Positions 1-8,208 of a stretch of DNA of 64,000 bases are shown here, in pieces. Made by a program: the position numbers and the translations under genes. The DNA lies in contig NZ_LWBU01000169.1 in NCBI RefSeq assembly GCF_001646665.1, forward strand, positions 188,468 through 252,467. The letters are read 5' to 3'. The notes under the pieces are model-generated. The model was given only the letters and a program-made list of their open reading frames with translations. It was not told the DNA's origin and did no database searches. Positions within the stretch are counted from its first letter, which is position 1, and every line of letters begins with the position of its first letter. This stretch comes from Streptomyces noursei. Lineage in GTDB: Bacteria > Actinomycetota > Actinomycetes > Streptomycetales > Streptomycetaceae.

Positions 1-1
1 G

Positions 2-1432
2 ACCCGGAGGGACGAGGTCGCAGCCGCCGGCAGCGAGCTGATCGGCGGCCCCGTCGGCCGCTGGGCGCGGTTCGGCGGCAGCGCCCTCACGCCCGTCCGG
101 GTGATCGCCCTCGCCGCGATCGGGATGTTCGCGCTCGGCATGGTGCAGAAGCTGCCCTGCTACAACTGGGCATGGTTCCGCGGCACCAGCTCGCAGTACA
201 CCCACGCCTGCTACTCCGACATCCCGCACCTGTTCATCGGCCGGGGCTTCGCGGACGGGCTGATCCCGTACTTCGACCGCCTCGGCGGCGACATGGAGTA
301 CCTCGAGTACCCCGTCCTGACCGGTCTGTTCATGCAGGTCGCGTCCTGGCTGACGCTGCCCTTCGACGGCGACCTGCAGTACCGCGAGCAGATGTACTGG
401 ATGGTCAACGCGGGCATGCTGATGGCCTGCACCGCCGTGCTCGCCGTCTGCGTCGCGCGCACCCACCGCAACCGCCCCTGGGACGCGCTGCTTGTCGCCC
501 TGGCGCCCGCCTTCGCCCTCACCGCCACCATCAACTGGGACCTGCTCGCGCTGGCCCTCACGGCCGTCGCCATGCTGATGTGGTCCCGGGGGCGGGCGCT
601 GGCCTTCGGCGTGTTCCTCGGCCTCGCCACGGCCGCCAAGTTCTACCCGTTCCTGCTGCTCGGACCGTTGCTGCTGCTCTGCTGGCGAGCGTGGCGGTGG
701 CGGGAGTTCGGCCTCGCCGTGGTGGGGACGGCGGCCTCGTGGCTCGCGGTGAACGTGCCGGTGATGCTGCTGGCGCCCGAGGGCTGGAAGAAGTTCTACT
801 CCTTCAGCGAGGAGCGGGGCATCGACTTCGGCTCGTTCTGGCTGATCATCACGCAGCGCACCGGCGCGAACATCACGCCGGACGCCGTCAACACGTACGC
901 GAGCGTGCTGATGGCGCTGGCCTGCCTGGGGATCGCCGCGCTGACGCTTACGGCGCCCCGCCGGCCGCGGTTCGCGCAGCTGGCCTTCCTGGTGATCGCC
1001 GCGTTCATCCTCACCAACAAGGTCTACTCGCCGCAGTACGTGCTGTGGCTGATCCCCCTCGCCGCCCTGGCCCGCCCCCGCTGGCGGGACTTCCTCATCT
1101 GGCAGGCCTGCGAGGTCATGTACTTCGTCGGCATCTGGATGTACCTGGCGTACACGACGAGCGGCAACAAGCAGGGGCTGCCGACGGAGGGCTACCAGTT
1201 CGCGATCCTGCTGCACCTGGCCGGGACGCTGTTCCTGTGCGCCATGGTGGTGCGGGACATCCTGATGCCCGAGCGGGACGGGGTCCGGCAGGACGGGACG
1301 GACGACCCGTCCGGCGGCGTCCTGGACCGCGCCGAGGACGTGTTCGTCCTGGGCAGGGCCGCGCAGCCGCCCCAGCACACCGCACACGCCGTGCAGGGGC
1401 CCCGGGTGGAGTGGGGCGCCGTACGGGAGTGA
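2..1432 (+). CDS. GT87/DUF2029-type polytopic membrane glycosyltransferase (5' partial)
   Basis: Open from the first bases of the window, so the true start lies upstream; the first in-window GTG at 101 is internal because the in-frame sequence before it already reads as typical protein (TRDEVAAAGSELIGGPVGRW). At least 476 residues remain. About ten hydrophobic segments alternate with short loops, and the sequence has the general look of the glycosyltransferase 87 / DUF2029 family, membrane enzymes that use polyprenyl-phosphate sugar donors in actinobacterial envelope glycan synthesis. The last 60 residues are hydrophilic and probably cytoplasmic. Donor and acceptor cannot be told from sequence. 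A strong hairpin follows about 40 bp after the stop codon. Confidence 0.75.
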   Translation, partial: TRRDEVAAAGSELIGGPVGRWARFGGSALTPVRVIALAAIGMFALGMVQKLPCYNWAWFRGTSSQYTHACYSDIPHLFIGRGFADGLIPYFDRLGGDMEYLEYPVLTGLFMQVASWLTLPFDGDLQYREQMYWMVNAGMLMACTAVLAVCVARTHRNRPWDALLVALAPAFALTATINWDLLALALTAVAMLMWSRGRALAFGVFLGLATAAKFYPFLLLGPLLLLCWRAWRWREFGLAVVGTAASWLAVNVPVMLLAPEGWKKFYSFSEERGIDFGSFWLIITQRTGANITPDAVNTYASVLMALACLGIAALTLTAPRRPRFAQLAFLVIAAFILTNKVYSPQYVLWLIPLAALARPRWRDFLIWQACEVMYFVGIWMYLAYTTSGNKQGLPTEGYQFAILLHLAGTLFLCAMVVRDILMPERDGVRQDGTDDPSGGVLDRAEDVFVLGRAAQPPQHTAHAVQGPRVEWGAVRE

Positions 1433-1475
1433 CAGGCGCCGAGCGGGGCCGTGGAAGGCCGCCGAGAGCCGCAAA

Positions 1476-1504
1476 CGGCCGCCCGCGGTGTCCGCGGGCG
1501 GCCG
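1476..1504. terminator. GC-rich terminator-like hairpin
   Basis: A 13-bp perfect stem (1476-1488 with 1492-1504) closes a 3-nt loop, 44 bp after the glycosyltransferase stop. There is no T-run, as is common for Streptomyces terminators. It lies between convergent genes and could serve both. Confidence 0.6.
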
Positions 1505-1601
1505 GGGGACAGCCGAGGGCCGGGCCCGGGCGCGCTCCTGTGACGGGCGCGGGCCCGGACGGGCCCGCGGCGGGTCTCCCGGATCGTGCCGGGCTCGCGC
1601 C

Positions 1602-1676
1602 CTAGCGGGTGTCTCGTCGGTCAGGCCGGACGCCGGGAGCCCGGCATGATCGGCCGCCCGGCGAGACGCGCCCTAG
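1602..1676. repeat. Short CTAG-flanked inverted-repeat element (copy A, 75 bp)
   Basis: The element begins and ends with CTAG, and its ends are imperfect inverted repeats (GGGTGTCTCGTCGGTCAGG at the left; the right end carries GGCATGATCGGC and GCGAGACGCGCCC). Its ends closely match those of the 201-bp copy at 34154-34354, and it looks like an internally deleted form of it. The rightmost CTAG contains the stop codon (TAG on the minus strand) of the alanine-racemase-like gene. It behaves like a MITE with a CTAG target; the parent element is not identified here. Confidence 0.6.
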
Positions 1677-2704
1677 CGCTCGACCAGGCGGTCGAACTGC
1701 GTCGTGGTGTGCCGCAGGTGCGCGACCAGCTCGTCGCCGACCTTCGGTTCCTGGGCGTCCGACGGGACGAAGAGGATGGACACCTGCATGTGCGGCGGCT
1801 CGGCGAACCAGCGCTGCTTGCCCGCCCACACGAACGGCGACAGGTTGCGGTTCACCGTCGCCAGACCGGCCCGTGCCACGCCCTTGGCGCGCGGCATCAC
1901 CCCGTGCATCGCCTTCGGGGCCTCCAGGCCCACGCCGTGCGACGTACCGCCCGCGACGACGACCAGCCAGCCGTCGGAGGCCGCCTTCTGCTGGCGGTAG
2001 CCGAAACGGTCGCCCTTGGCGACGCGCGTGACGTCCAGGACCGCGCCCCGGTACTCGGTCGCCTCGTGGTCGCCCAGCCACAGGCGCGTACCGATGCGCG
2101 CCCGGAACCGGGTCTGCGGGAACTGCTGCTGGAGCCGTGCCTGCTCCTCCGCCTTGAGGTGGCTGACGAACATGGTGTGCAGCGGCAGGCGGGCCGCGCG
2201 CAGCCGGTCCATCCAGCCGATGACCTCCTCGACGGCGTCGGTGCCGTCCGTGCGGTCCAGCGGCAGGTGCAGCGCGAAGCCCTCCAGGCGCACGTCCTCG
2301 ATGGCCGCGTGCAGCAGGCCCAGCTCGTGCTCGGCGATCCCGTGCCGCTTCATCGAGCTCATGCACTCGATGACGACCCGGGCGCCGACGAGGGCGTGCA
2401 CGCCGTCCACGGACGACACCGAGCGGATCACCCGGTCCGGCAGCGGAACCGGTTCCTCACCGCGCCGGAAGGGGGTGAGGACCAGCAGGTCCCCGCCGAA
2501 CCAGTCCTTGATGCGGGCCGCCTCGTAGGTCGTGCCGACCGCCAGCATGTCGGCTCCGAAGCGGGACGCCTCCTCGGACAGCCGCTCGTGACCGAAGCCG
2601 TAACCGTTGCCCTTGCACACCGGGACCAGCCCGGGGAACTGGTCGATCACGGACTTCTGGTGCGCCCGCCAGCGAGCGGTGTCGACGTACAGGGAGAGCG
2701 CCAT
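1673..2704 (-). CDS. Alanine-racemase-like PLP enzyme (fold-type III)
   Basis: A 343-residue protein starting at ATG 2704 (MALSLYVDT). The N-terminal PLP barrel is recognisable: Lys31 in CKGNGYGFGH corresponds to the PLP lysine of the KANAYGHG motif of alanine racemase. The C-terminal domain is present, but its usual GRVSMD-type signature is replaced by PHMQVSILFV, so racemization of alanine is not assured; it may act on another amino acid or only bind PLP. It lies 62 bp downstream of the FemX-like gene on the same strand and is very likely co-transcribed, suggesting a role in supplying or modifying an amino acid for the peptidoglycan bridge. Its TAG stop falls inside the inverted-repeat element at 1602-1676. 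Confidence 0.75.
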   Translation of the reverse strand: MALSLYVDTARWRAHQKSVIDQFPGLVPVCKGNGYGFGHERLSEEASRFGADMLAVGTTYEAARIKDWFGGDLLVLTPFRRGEEPVPLPDRVIRSVSSVDGVHALVGARVVIECMSSMKRHGIAEHELGLLHAAIEDVRLEGFALHLPLDRTDGTDAVEEVIGWMDRLRAARLPLHTMFVSHLKAEEQARLQQQFPQTRFRARIGTRLWLGDHEATEYRGAVLDVTRVAKGDRFGYRQQKAASDGWLVVVAGGTSHGVGLEAPKAMHGVMPRAKGVARAGLATVNRNLSPFVWAGKQRWFAEPPHMQVSILFVPSDAQEPKVGDELVAHLRHTTTQFDRLVER

Positions 2705-2766
2705 GGCCGGCCCGGAACCTTTCTGTGGCTGCGGTGAATCGGAGGTGTGGACGAGACTACGGAAGG

Positions 2767-3885
2767 TCAGCGGCGCGACATGTACATATCGAGCGCCTTG
2801 TGCAGCAGCTTGTTCAGCGGGAAGTCCCACTCGCCGATGTACTCGACGGCCTCGCCACCGGTGCCGACCTTGAACTGGATCAGGCCGAAGAGGTGGTCCG
2901 TCTCGTCCAGCGAGTCGCTGATGCCCCGGAGGTCGTAGACCGTCGCGCCCATCGCGTAGGCGTCGCGGAGCATCCGCCACTGCATGGCGTTCGAGGGGCG
3001 GACCTCACGGCCGATGTTGTCGGAGGCGCCGTAGGAGTACCAGACGTGCCCGCCGACGACGAGCATGGTGGCCGCCGACAGGTTCACGCCGTTGTGGCGG
3101 GCGAAGTACAGCCGCATGCGGTTGGGGTCCTCGTTGTTGAGGACGGTCCACATGCGCTGGAAGTACGACAGCGGGCGCGGCCGGAACCGGTCGCGCACGG
3201 CGGTGATCTCGTACAGCCGCTGCCACTCGGCCAGGTCCTCGTAACCGCCCTGGACGACCTCGACGCCGGCCTTCTCGGCCTTCTTGATGTTGCGCCGCCA
3301 CAGCTGGTTGAAGCCCTTGAGGACGTCGTCGAGCGAACGGTTCGCCAGCGGCACCTGGAAGACGTAGCGGGGCTGCACGTCGCCGAAGCCGGCGCCGCCG
3401 TCCTCGCCCTGCTGCCAGCCCATCTTGCGCAGCCGGTCGGACACCTCGAAGGCGCGCGGCTCGATGTACGACGCCTCGACGTCGCGCAGGCGCTTCACGT
3501 CCGGGTCCTGGATGCCGGACTTGATCGCGGCCGCGTCCCAGCGGCGGATGACGACCGGCGGGCCCATCTTGACCGAGAAGGCGCCCTGGTTCTTCAGGTG
3601 CGCCAGCATCGGCTGGAGCCAGTCGTCCAGGTTGGGCGCGTACCAGTTGATCACCGGCCCCTCGGGCAGGTACGCGAGGTAGCGCTTGATCTTCGGGAGC
3701 TGGCGGTAGAGCACCAGGCCGGCGCCGACCAGCTGGCCGTCCTTGTCGAACCAGCCCAGGTTCTCCGAGCGCCACTCGGTCTTCACATCAGCCCATGCGG
3801 GGACCTGGCAGTGACTCGCCGCAGGCAGGGTCTGGATGTACGCCAGATGCTGCTCTCGGCTGATGGTCCTCAGGGTCAGGCTCAT
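2767..3885 (-). CDS. femX: FemX/FemAB-family lipid II peptidyltransferase
   Basis: A 372-residue protein of the FemABX family: non-ribosomal peptidyltransferases with a double GNAT fold that use aminoacyl-tRNA to add the first bridge residue to the lipid II stem peptide. Family-like stretches include PAWADVKTEW near the N-terminus, FNQLWRRNIKKAEKAGVEV at about 187, and YDLRGISDSLDETDHLFGLIQFK near 325. The coiled-coil arm seen in seryl-tRNA-fused forms is absent. Streptomyces has a single Gly bridge to LL-DAP, so glycyl transfer is the likely reaction, by family knowledge. ATG 3885 follows GAGGAG by 8 nt. It heads an operon with the alanine-racemase-like gene. Confidence 0.85.
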   Translation of the reverse strand: MSLTLRTISREQHLAYIQTLPAASHCQVPAWADVKTEWRSENLGWFDKDGQLVGAGLVLYRQLPKIKRYLAYLPEGPVINWYAPNLDDWLQPMLAHLKNQGAFSVKMGPPVVIRRWDAAAIKSGIQDPDVKRLRDVEASYIEPRAFEVSDRLRKMGWQQGEDGGAGFGDVQPRYVFQVPLANRSLDDVLKGFNQLWRRNIKKAEKAGVEVVQGGYEDLAEWQRLYEITAVRDRFRPRPLSYFQRMWTVLNNEDPNRMRLYFARHNGVNLSAATMLVVGGHVWYSYGASDNIGREVRPSNAMQWRMLRDAYAMGATVYDLRGISDSLDETDHLFGLIQFKVGTGGEAVEYIGEWDFPLNKLLHKALDMYMSRR

Positions 3886-3995
3886 GCGGGGCGCTCCTCG
3901 GCAGGTGTGTCCCCATGGGTACAGGGGCTCCGGCTCTCGCGCCGAAGCCTACTGGCACCGGGGAGCGCCCCGACTGGCCGTACGCCCAGGAGGGC

Positions 3996-4310
3996 CTAAC
4001 CGAGCACACCGCCGAACAGGCCGCCGTGGGCCATTCCGAGTCCCAGACCGATCGCCGAGGCGCCCATGCCGATGATCAGCAGGGTGCGTTCGCGTGTCGT
4101 CTCGGAGATGAACTGGCCGTAGGCGCCGGTGACGATGCCGATCAGGCCCGTCCACGAACTGATCAGGTGGAGGCTGTGGAACTGGGCCGTGATGAAGGCG
4201 ACGGCGCCCAGCACCAGGGTCACCGCCATCAGCGTGTCCTGGAGCGGATGGGGCTTGCCGTCCGTCGCGAAGAGGGACGAGGTGGGGTGACGGTGGAATG
4301 CCTGGGCCAT
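3996..4310 (-). CDS. Small membrane protein of unknown function
   Basis: 104 residues from ATG 4310, chosen because a strong AGGAGG lies 7 nt upstream; an in-frame extension upstream has no codon-usage support. After a hydrophilic N-terminus (MAQAFHRHPTSSLFATDG) it has three hydrophobic segments: LMAVTLVLGAVAFITAQF, SWTGLIGIVTGAYGQFI and TLLIIGMGASAIGLGLGMA. I do not recognise a named family; a similar gene lies between femX and rpsF in related streptomycetes, from memory. It is 110 bp upstream of femX on the same strand and could be part of that unit. Confidence 0.7.
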   Translation of the reverse strand: MAQAFHRHPTSSLFATDGKPHPLQDTLMAVTLVLGAVAFITAQFHSLHLISSWTGLIGIVTGAYGQFISETTRERTLLIIGMGASAIGLGLGMAHGGLFGGVLG

Positions 4311-4581
4311 GAGGTACCTCCTGGCTGTGCCGGAAGGCGGCGCATCGTAGCGCCGCACGCACCCGATGTGTACAGATTGCGGCCCCTGGCCACCGGATTT
4401 CAACCGGAAGCCGGTGTGCGGGTACTCTGTACGGTCTGCACCGGTGTCTGCCCATGCCCTGATCAGGTCCCTCACTCGTTGGGGGCGATTGTCAGTGGGG
4501 GCGGATACCGTTGTTCACGCATCACGACCCTCCTGCCACGGAACGACCGTGGCCGCTGAGTCCAAAGGAGGTGGGTTCCAC

Positions 4582-4872
4582 ATGCGTCACTACGAGGTGA
4601 TGGTCATCCTCGACCCCGATCTCGAGGAGCGCGCTGTCTCCCCGCTGATCGAGAACTTCCTCTCCGTCGTCCGTGAGGGCAACGGAAAGGTCGAGAAGGT
4701 CGACACCTGGGGCCGTCGTCGTCTCGCTTACGAGATCAAGAAGAAGCCCGAGGGCATCTACTCGGTCATCGACCTGCAGGCCGAGCCTGCGGTCGTCAAG
4801 GAGCTCGACCGCCAGATGAACCTGAACGAGTCGGTCCTCCGGACCAAGGTCCTCCGTCCCGAGACCCACTGA
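4582..4872 (+). CDS. rpsF: 30S ribosomal protein S6
   Basis: 96 residues starting at ATG 4582 with a near-perfect AAAGGAGGTG 10 nt upstream. The sequence opens [16 protein letters not shown] and keeps the S6 core ([27 protein letters not shown]), which binds the central domain of 16S rRNA together with S18, encoded two genes downstream. Length is normal for the family. First gene of the rpsF-ssb-rpsR-rplI operon, an arrangement that joins translation and replication proteins and is conserved widely in bacteria. About 270 bp of upstream non-coding DNA should hold its promoter. Confidence 0.98.
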   Translation: MRHYEVMVILDPDLEERAVSPLIENFLSVVREGNGKVEKVDTWGRRRLAYEIKKKPEGIYSVIDLQAEPAVVKELDRQMNLNESVLRTKVLRPETH

Positions 4873-4947
4873 GCCCTCTCGCTCAGAGGCATCGGGTTCG
4901 AGTAGCAGCAGCAAGCAGCCAGAAGCTATCCCGCCGAGAGGTTCCCC

Positions 4948-5526
4948 ATGGCAGGCGAGACCGTCATCACGGTCGTCGGCAATCTTGTCGACGACCCCGA
5001 GCTGCGCTTCACCCCGTCCGGTGCGGCGGTCGCGAAGTTCCGCGTCGCGTCCACTCCCCGCACCTTCGACCGTCAGACCAATGAGTGGAAGGACGGCGAA
5101 AGCCTGTTCCTGACCTGCTCGGTCTGGCGCCAGGCGGCGGAGAACGTCGCCGAGTCGCTCCAGCGAGGCATGCGCGTCGTCGTGCAGGGCCGGCTGAAGC
5201 AGCGGTCGTACGAGGACCGCGAGGGCGTCAAGCGCACGGTCTTCGAGCTGGACGTCGAGGAAGTCGGCCCCAGCCTCAAGAACGCCACGGCCAAGGTCAC
5301 CAAGACCACCGGTCGCGGCGGCCAGGGCGGCTATGGCGGCGGTCAGCAGGGCGGTGGCAACTGGGGCGGTGCCCCGGGTGGTGGCCAGCAGGGTGGCGGC
5401 GCTCCCGCCGACGACCCGTGGGCGACCAGTGCGCCGGCCGGTGGCCAGCAGCAGGGCGGCGGAGGCAACTGGGGCGGAAGCTCCGGCGGCTCCGGCGGCG
5501 GCTACTCGGACGAGCCCCCCTTCTAG
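4948..5526 (+). CDS. ssb: Single-stranded DNA-binding protein
   Basis: 192 residues beginning [21 protein letters not shown], the standard SSB OB-fold start. The OB domain spans about 1-110 ([20 protein letters not shown], then [20 protein letters not shown]). A long glycine/glutamine-rich linker follows ([18 protein letters not shown] tracts, about 123-186), and the protein ends in the acidic tip DEPPF that recruits replication and repair partners. Such a Gly-rich tail is typical of the essential streptomycete SsbA. It sits 75 bp after rpsF in the ribosomal operon. ATG 4948 is preceded by GAGAGG. Confidence 0.98.
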   Translation: MAGETVITVVGNLVDDPELRFTPSGAAVAKFRVASTPRTFDRQTNEWKDGESLFLTCSVWRQAAENVAESLQRGMRVVVQGRLKQRSYEDREGVKRTVFELDVEEVGPSLKNATAKVTKTTGRGGQGGYGGGQQGGGNWGGAPGGGQQGGGAPADDPWATSAPAGGQQQGGGGNWGGSSGGSGGGYSDEPPF

Positions 5527-5589
5527 ACCCCTCCAGGGTCTCAGGGCTCAGGCTCGTACCCCACTTCTTGATCACACAGGAGATACACC

Positions 5590-5826
5590 ATGGCGAAGCC
5601 GCCTGTGCGCAAGCCGAAGAAGAAGGTCTGCGCATTCTGCAAGGACAAGACCGCGTACGTGGACTACAAGGACACGAACATGCTGCGGAAGTTCATTTCC
5701 GACCGCGGCAAGATCCGTGCCCGCCGCGTCACCGGCAACTGCACGCAGCACCAGCGTGACGTCGCCACGGCCGTGAAGAACAGCCGTGAGATGGCGCTGC
5801 TGCCCTACACGTCCACCGCGCGATAA
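5590..5826 (+). CDS. rpsR: 30S ribosomal protein S18
   Basis: 78 residues, [20 protein letters not shown] at the N-terminus. It keeps a CxxC (Cys-Ala-Phe-Cys, about 14-17) and a further Cys in [10 protein letters not shown], so it is of the cysteine-containing, zinc-binding (C+) type rather than the zinc-independent paralogue many actinobacteria induce under Zur control. The core [20 protein letters not shown] is characteristic. S18 pairs with S6 in the 30S platform. ATG 5590 follows AGGAGA by 8 nt; 63 bp after ssb. Confidence 0.98.
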   Translation: MAKPPVRKPKKKVCAFCKDKTAYVDYKDTNMLRKFISDRGKIRARRVTGNCTQHQRDVATAVKNSREMALLPYTSTAR

Positions 5827-5843
5827 GAGAGGGTGACCGAAAC

Positions 5844-6290
5844 ATGAAGATCATCCTCAAGCACGAGGTCTCCGGCCTCGGCACCGCCGGCGACGTCGTC
5901 GACGTCAAGGACGGTTACGCTCGCAACTACCTGGTCCCGCGCGGTTTCGCGATCCGCTGGACCAAGGGTGGCGAGAAGGACGTGGCGCAGATCCGCCGCG
6001 CCCGTAAGATCCACGAGATCGCGACCATCGAGCAGGCCAACGAGATCAAGGCTCAGCTCGAGGGCACGAAGGTGCGCCTGGCCGTTCGCTCCGGCGACGC
6101 CGGCCGTCTCTTCGGCTCCGTGACCCCGGCCGACATCGCTGCGGCGATCAAGTCCGCTGGTGGCCCCGAGGTCGACAAGCGCCGTGTCGAGCTCGGCTCG
6201 TCGATCAAGACCCTCGGTTCGCACCAGGTCTCCGTGCGTCTGCACGCCGAGGTCGTCGCGAAGCTGGGCGTCGAGATCGTCGCCGCCTGA
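5844..6290 (+). CDS. rplI: 50S ribosomal protein L9
   Basis: 148 residues beginning [34 protein letters not shown], the diagnostic L9 N-terminal domain that binds 23S rRNA; the long connecting helix ([18 protein letters not shown]) and the C-terminal domain ([14 protein letters not shown]) follow. Normal length. Last gene of the rpsF operon, 17 bp after rpsR, with a perfect intrinsic terminator about 50 bp downstream. Confidence 0.98.
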   Translation: MKIILKHEVSGLGTAGDVVDVKDGYARNYLVPRGFAIRWTKGGEKDVAQIRRARKIHEIATIEQANEIKAQLEGTKVRLAVRSGDAGRLFGSVTPADIAAAIKSAGGPEVDKRRVELGSSIKTLGSHQVSVRLHAEVVAKLGVEIVAA

Positions 6291-6340
6291 GCATCCGGCT
6301 CAGCGTTTCGCTAGCGGTCGCCCGGCGGCCGCCAAGCAGG

Positions 6341-6378
6341 AAGGGCCGCACCTCCGGGTGCGGCCCTTCTGCTTTTCC
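6341..6378 (+). terminator. Intrinsic terminator of the rpsF-rplI operon
   Basis: A perfect 12-bp stem (6341-6352 with 6357-6368) and TCCG loop are followed by a T-rich tract (TCTGCTTTTC). It lies 50 bp beyond the rplI stop. Confidence 0.9.
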
Positions 6379-6417
6379 CGTTCCCGGGTCCTGAGCCTTT
6401 GCTGTGCCTTTCATGGT

Positions 6418-6431
6418 GTTTCACGTGAAAC
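6418..6431. promoter_or_regulatory. parS site (ParB-binding)
   Basis: Exact 14-bp palindrome GTTTCACGTGAAAC, the Streptomyces ParB centromere site. It sits in the gap between convergent rplI and the MATE gene. Confidence 0.95.
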
Positions 6432-6446
6432 ACGACGTGTCGGGCG

Positions 6447-7784
6447 TCAGCGGGTGGCTCCGGTGACCACCCACCGGCCGGAGCGCATCCGCAGCCACAA
6501 CGTCACCATCCGGACCAGCATCATCAGCCCCATCGCCCACCAGAGCGCGGTCAGGCCACCGCCGAACGCCGGTACCAGAAGGGCGACCGGTGCGAAGACG
6601 ACGAGCGTCACCACCATGGCAGCGGCCAGGTAGGGGCCGTCTCCCGCGCCCATGAGTACACCGTCGAGGACGAAGACCACGCCGGCGATCGGCTGCGACA
6701 GGGCGACGACCAGCAGGGCGGGCAGCAGCGTGTCCCGTACGGTCTGGTCGTCGGTGAACAGCGGGATGAAGAGGGGGCGGGCCAGAACGATCAGCCCGCC
6801 CAGCAGCAGTCCGGAGGCGATGCCCCACTCGACCATGCGCCGGCAGACCCTTCGGGCCCCCTCGGCGTCTCCGGCGCCCAGGTAGCGGCCGATGATCGCC
6901 TGGCCCGCGATGGCGATCGCGTCCAGCGCGAAGGCCATCAGACTCCACAGGGACAGGATGATCTGGTGGGCGGCGACCTCCGCGTCGCCGAGCCTGGCGG
7001 CCACACCCGTGGCGATCATGAGGACGGCACGCAGCGAGAGTGTGCGGACCAGCAGCGGCGCACCTGCCTGGGCGCTCGCCCGGATGCCGGCGGCATCGGG
7101 GCGGAGGGAGGCCCCGTGGCGCCTGGCCCCCCGGACGACCACGAAGAGGTACGCCACTGCCATGCCGACCTGAGCGATCACCGTGCCCCAGGCGGAGCCG
7201 GCGATGCCGAGACCGGCGCCGTACACCAGGACGACATTCAGCACCGCGTTGGCCGTGAAGCCGGCGATGGCGACGTACAGGGGGGTGCGGGTGTCCTGGA
7301 GGCCCCGCAGGACTCCGGTGGCGGCGAGGACGATCAGCATCGCGGGTATGCCGAGGCTGGAGACGCGCAGGTAGGTGGTCGCATAGGGGGCGGCGGTGTC
7401 GGAGGCGCCGAAGACCTCGACCAGCCACGGTGCCGTGGGAAGGGTGACCGCGATGACGGCCATGCCCAGGAGGAGGGCCAGCCAGATGCCGTCCATGCCC
7501 TGGCGGATGGCCGACGGCAGGTCTCCGGCGCCCACCCGGCGGGCGACGGCCGCCGTGGTGGCGTAGGCGAGGAAGACGAAGACGCTCACACCCGTCGCCA
7601 GGAGGGCTGCGGCGATGCCGAGACCGGCGAGCTGAGGGGTGCCGAGGTGGCCGACGATGGCGCTGTCGACCATCACGAAAAGGGGCTCGGCGACGAGCGC
7701 GCCGAAGGCCGGGACGGCGAGCGCGAAGATCTCGCGGTCGTGCCGGCGTCGTTCGCTCTTGGGTCGCGCGGGAGCCTGGGTCAT
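6447..7784 (-). CDS. MATE-family multidrug/Na+ exporter, DinF type
   Basis: 445 residues with twelve predicted transmembrane segments. The N-terminus (DREIFALAVPAFGALVAEPLFVMVDSAIVGHLGT) is the signature of the DinF branch of MATE transporters, which use Na+ or H+ gradients to export cationic compounds. The internal two-fold repeat is visible: the stretch EVAAHQIILSLWSLMAFALDAIAIAGQA in the second half mirrors the first. Transcribed toward rplI and away from dnaB. ATG 7784 is preceded only by a weak ribosome site. Substrate unknown. Confidence 0.9.
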   Translation of the reverse strand: MTQAPARPKSERRRHDREIFALAVPAFGALVAEPLFVMVDSAIVGHLGTPQLAGLGIAAALLATGVSVFVFLAYATTAAVARRVGAGDLPSAIRQGMDGIWLALLLGMAVIAVTLPTAPWLVEVFGASDTAAPYATTYLRVSSLGIPAMLIVLAATGVLRGLQDTRTPLYVAIAGFTANAVLNVVLVYGAGLGIAGSAWGTVIAQVGMAVAYLFVVVRGARRHGASLRPDAAGIRASAQAGAPLLVRTLSLRAVLMIATGVAARLGDAEVAAHQIILSLWSLMAFALDAIAIAGQAIIGRYLGAGDAEGARRVCRRMVEWGIASGLLLGGLIVLARPLFIPLFTDDQTVRDTLLPALLVVALSQPIAGVVFVLDGVLMGAGDGPYLAAAMVVTLVVFAPVALLVPAFGGGLTALWWAMGLMMLVRMVTLWLRMRSGRWVVTGATR

Positions 7785-8208
7785 GCACGCAATCTAATCT
7801 TCCACAGGTAAGAGATGCAAGGGGCTTTGGATCCTTACCGATCAGTGAGTTGACGCTTCGGGTGTGCGCCGTTTGTTCTGATCTTGGTCCGGTGGGGAAA
7901 GTTTTTCTCCCCCACAGCCGGTGGACGGAAAAAGGCCAGGTCAGCGGCGCTGTCGCGGCACGGCTATGAGTTTGTCCACACGGCTGTCCCCCGGTCCGTG
8001 CACAGGTTCTGCGGAGTTCTCCACAGCATCTGGGTCTTCACCCACAGGCCCTGTGGATAACCAGATTGGCTGACGGTGCCCGCGGGCCTACCGTGGTCCG
8101 GCGCTCGACGCGCCAGAAGCGGAGTTGAGCCTCTCGCTTTGTCAGTGTCGTGCCGTACAAAGAGTGGCACGGCGAGGGTCCGCGGAGCGGACGGGAGGAG
8201 GTGGGCCG
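7785..8208. promoter_or_regulatory. dnaB upstream region with three DnaA boxes
   Basis: This 424-bp gap between divergent genes is less GC-rich than its flanks. It carries TTGTCCACA at 7972-7980 (exact Streptomyces DnaA-box consensus), TTCTCCACA at 8017-8025, and TGTGGATAA at 8052-8060 (TTATCCACA on the minus strand), all within 90 bp. The dnaB promoter must lie here; I see no convincing -35/-10 pair. A published S. coelicolor study, from memory, names DnaA-box clusters H69, H24 and D78 near oriC, and this may be the H24 equivalent. Confidence 0.65.

Noticed and set aside
1586..2737. Long plus-strand reading frame of 383 codons
   Set aside because: Antisense shadow of the alanine-racemase-like gene; Arg/Ala/Val-rich translation with no domain.
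4418..4500. Promoter of the rpsF operon (TTCAAC ... TACTCT)
   Set aside because: Spacing is possible (18) but the match is weak and other pairs fit as well; left out as a feature.
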